Source: Polynucleobacter necessarius (GTDB lineage Bacteria; Pseudomonadota; Gammaproteobacteria; Burkholderiales; Burkholderiaceae). From it: DNA of 64,000 nucleotides. Location: NCBI RefSeq assembly GCF_900095205.1, contig NZ_LT606951.1, forward strand, positions 1,598,262 to 1,662,261. Direction: 5' to 3'. The notes beneath the pieces are model-generated. The model was not told the DNA's origin and ran no database searches. It worked only from the letters and a program-made list of their open reading frames with translations. Every line of letters starts with the position of its first letter. Positions within the stretch are counted from its first letter, which is position 1. The position numbers were made by a program, and so were the translations under genes. Shown piece after piece: positions 63,465 through 64,000 of the stretch.

Positions 63465-64000
63465 CTATGGGCCTATTATCTGATGCTTTAAAGGGAAAAA
63501 ATATGCAACTATTAATAAAAAAATAAGTCCATTACTAAGCAATACCCCGGGAAGTCCACCCATTGATAACTGGAAAACAAAATAATAGAAACACGCTAAT
63601 AAAGCTGGGTTACTCAATAAGATTACATATATTGTAATTAACGCTACGATGAAAGAATAAAAAATAACTCCAAACCATCCAAAATTAACAAAAGCATCTA
63701 TCCAAAAATTTGTATTCGCAGCAGCAGTTGCTGGAGCACCGCCACCATATTGAAACTTAAAAACTTCTTGCTCAATTTTAAAATTAAGCTGCCCAGTTAT
63801 TTTGGATATAAAAGAGCTCCCTTTGCCAAGCAAGTACTCTCCATTCAGGCGCAACTCAAAATAGGCCAACCAATCATAAGCAGTAACATATGGAATCCAT
63901 AAAACTCTATTAAGAAAGTATGGAACTCTTCCGGATCCAAAAACAAAATACTTATCAATATTTTTTTCAGTATTCGCATAATAAATTAATTGATCATCGA
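63465..64000 (-). CDS. O-antigen/oligosaccharide polymerase-like membrane protein (Wzy-type), 5' cut by window edge
   Basis: The frame is open from the window end down to the stop at 63465, giving the last 178 or so residues. Periplasmic-loop-like segment: DKYFVFGSGRVPYFLNRVLW, IPYVTAYDWLAYFELRLNGE, YLLGKGSSFISKITGQ; then TAAANTNFWIDAFVNFGWFG, VIFYSFIVALITIYVILLSN, PALLACFYYFVFQLSMGGLP and GVLLSNGLIFLLIVAYFFPL. The ANTNFWIDAFVNFGWFG stretch is typical of Wzy polymerases and of O-antigen-polymerase-like proteins (D-x-x-x-x-FGxxG). Low-similarity family, so the call rests on topology, that motif and the operon. Confidence 0.78.
   Translation of the reverse strand, partial: DDQLIYYANTEKNIDKYFVFGSGRVPYFLNRVLWIPYVTAYDWLAYFELRLNGEYLLGKGSSFISKITGQLNFKIEQEVFKFQYGGGAPATAAANTNFWIDAFVNFGWFGVIFYSFIVALITIYVILLSNPALLACFYYFVFQLSMGGLPGVLLSNGLIFLLIVAYFFPLKHQIIGP

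Noticed and set aside
1-64000. CRISPR array, prophage or insertion sequence
   Set aside because: No direct repeats with regular spacers, no transposase, integrase or phage structural gene found on either strand; the only tandem repeat is the 21-bp unit in the hydrolase.

Overview
The window looks like a free-living betaproteobacterium close to Polynucleobacter (Burkholderiales). Grounds: the order rne-moaA-mobA-moeA; a livM-livG fusion of Burkholderiales type; DUF6352, DUF934 and Bug-type proteins; a monomeric isocitrate dehydrogenase; and AT-leaning composition with very short intergenic gaps. This is inference from gene content; no search was run. I saw no tRNA, rRNA, CRISPR array, insertion sequence or prophage.

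Layout. 0-9 kb holds housekeeping genes: RNase E tail, molybdenum-cofactor genes moaA/mobA/moeA, a 2-hydroxyacid dehydrogenase, ferredoxin fdxA with its NADP reductase, thyA-folA and a parvulin chaperone. 9-22 kb is mixed: a SRAP-domain DNA-crosslink protein, an outer-membrane barrel, msrQ, a Tat-exported two-subunit molybdenum hydroxylase (iorAB-like), phhB, rsuA, an SDR, an isochorismatase-like hydrolase, a TetR regulator divergent from an HpaB/AbfD-like flavoprotein, a lipocalin, msrP and a BLUF photoreceptor. 22-30 kb has icd, an MFS transporter, a DUF6352 protein, an FKBP, a lytic transglycosylase and an exported nuclease. 30.3-34.8 kb is a compact locus behind two Fur-box-like palindromes: outer-membrane protein, small protein, periplasmic FMN-binding protein, ApbE, a 4-TM membrane protein, a TauE/SafE permease and a 3-TM protein. 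I consider it the best candidate for an undescribed system (Fur-controlled flavin/electron-transfer or metal handling). 34.8-39.8 kb is a branched-chain amino-acid (liv) ABC transporter. 40-49 kb carries an EamA exporter, a GMC oxidoreductase, a RelE/HTH toxin-antitoxin pair, darP, an acyltransferase, hdeD, pcaD, a Bug binding protein with a LigI-like amidohydrolase, and a higA remnant. 49.6-54.2 kb holds sulfite reduction and siroheme synthesis (cysI, DUF934, cobA, and a damaged antisense cbiX) and the antiporter chaA. 54.3-64 kb ends in an O-antigen/exopolysaccharide operon on the minus strand, bounded by a galE-like remnant and AT-rich DNA.

State of the sequence. About thirty otherwise ordinary genes are split by 1-2 base indels, and at least four carry in-frame stop substitutions (ppiC, the Fur-locus outer-membrane gene, cobA, cbiX). 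Since essential or core genes are hit while the O-antigen operon (55.3-64 kb), fdxA-folA and icd are clean, I favour local consensus errors over real gene decay. For broken genes I give the span of the reconstructed gene and say where the frame moves.

Functional links: three Moco-synthesis genes serve two molybdoenzyme systems in the window (IorAB-like and MsrP); cobA and cbiX make the siroheme that CysI needs; and the O-antigen genes encode a complete UDP-GlcNAc to UDP-L-FucNAc or UDP-L-QuiNAc route with its glycosyltransferases, initiating transferase and a polymerase-like protein.
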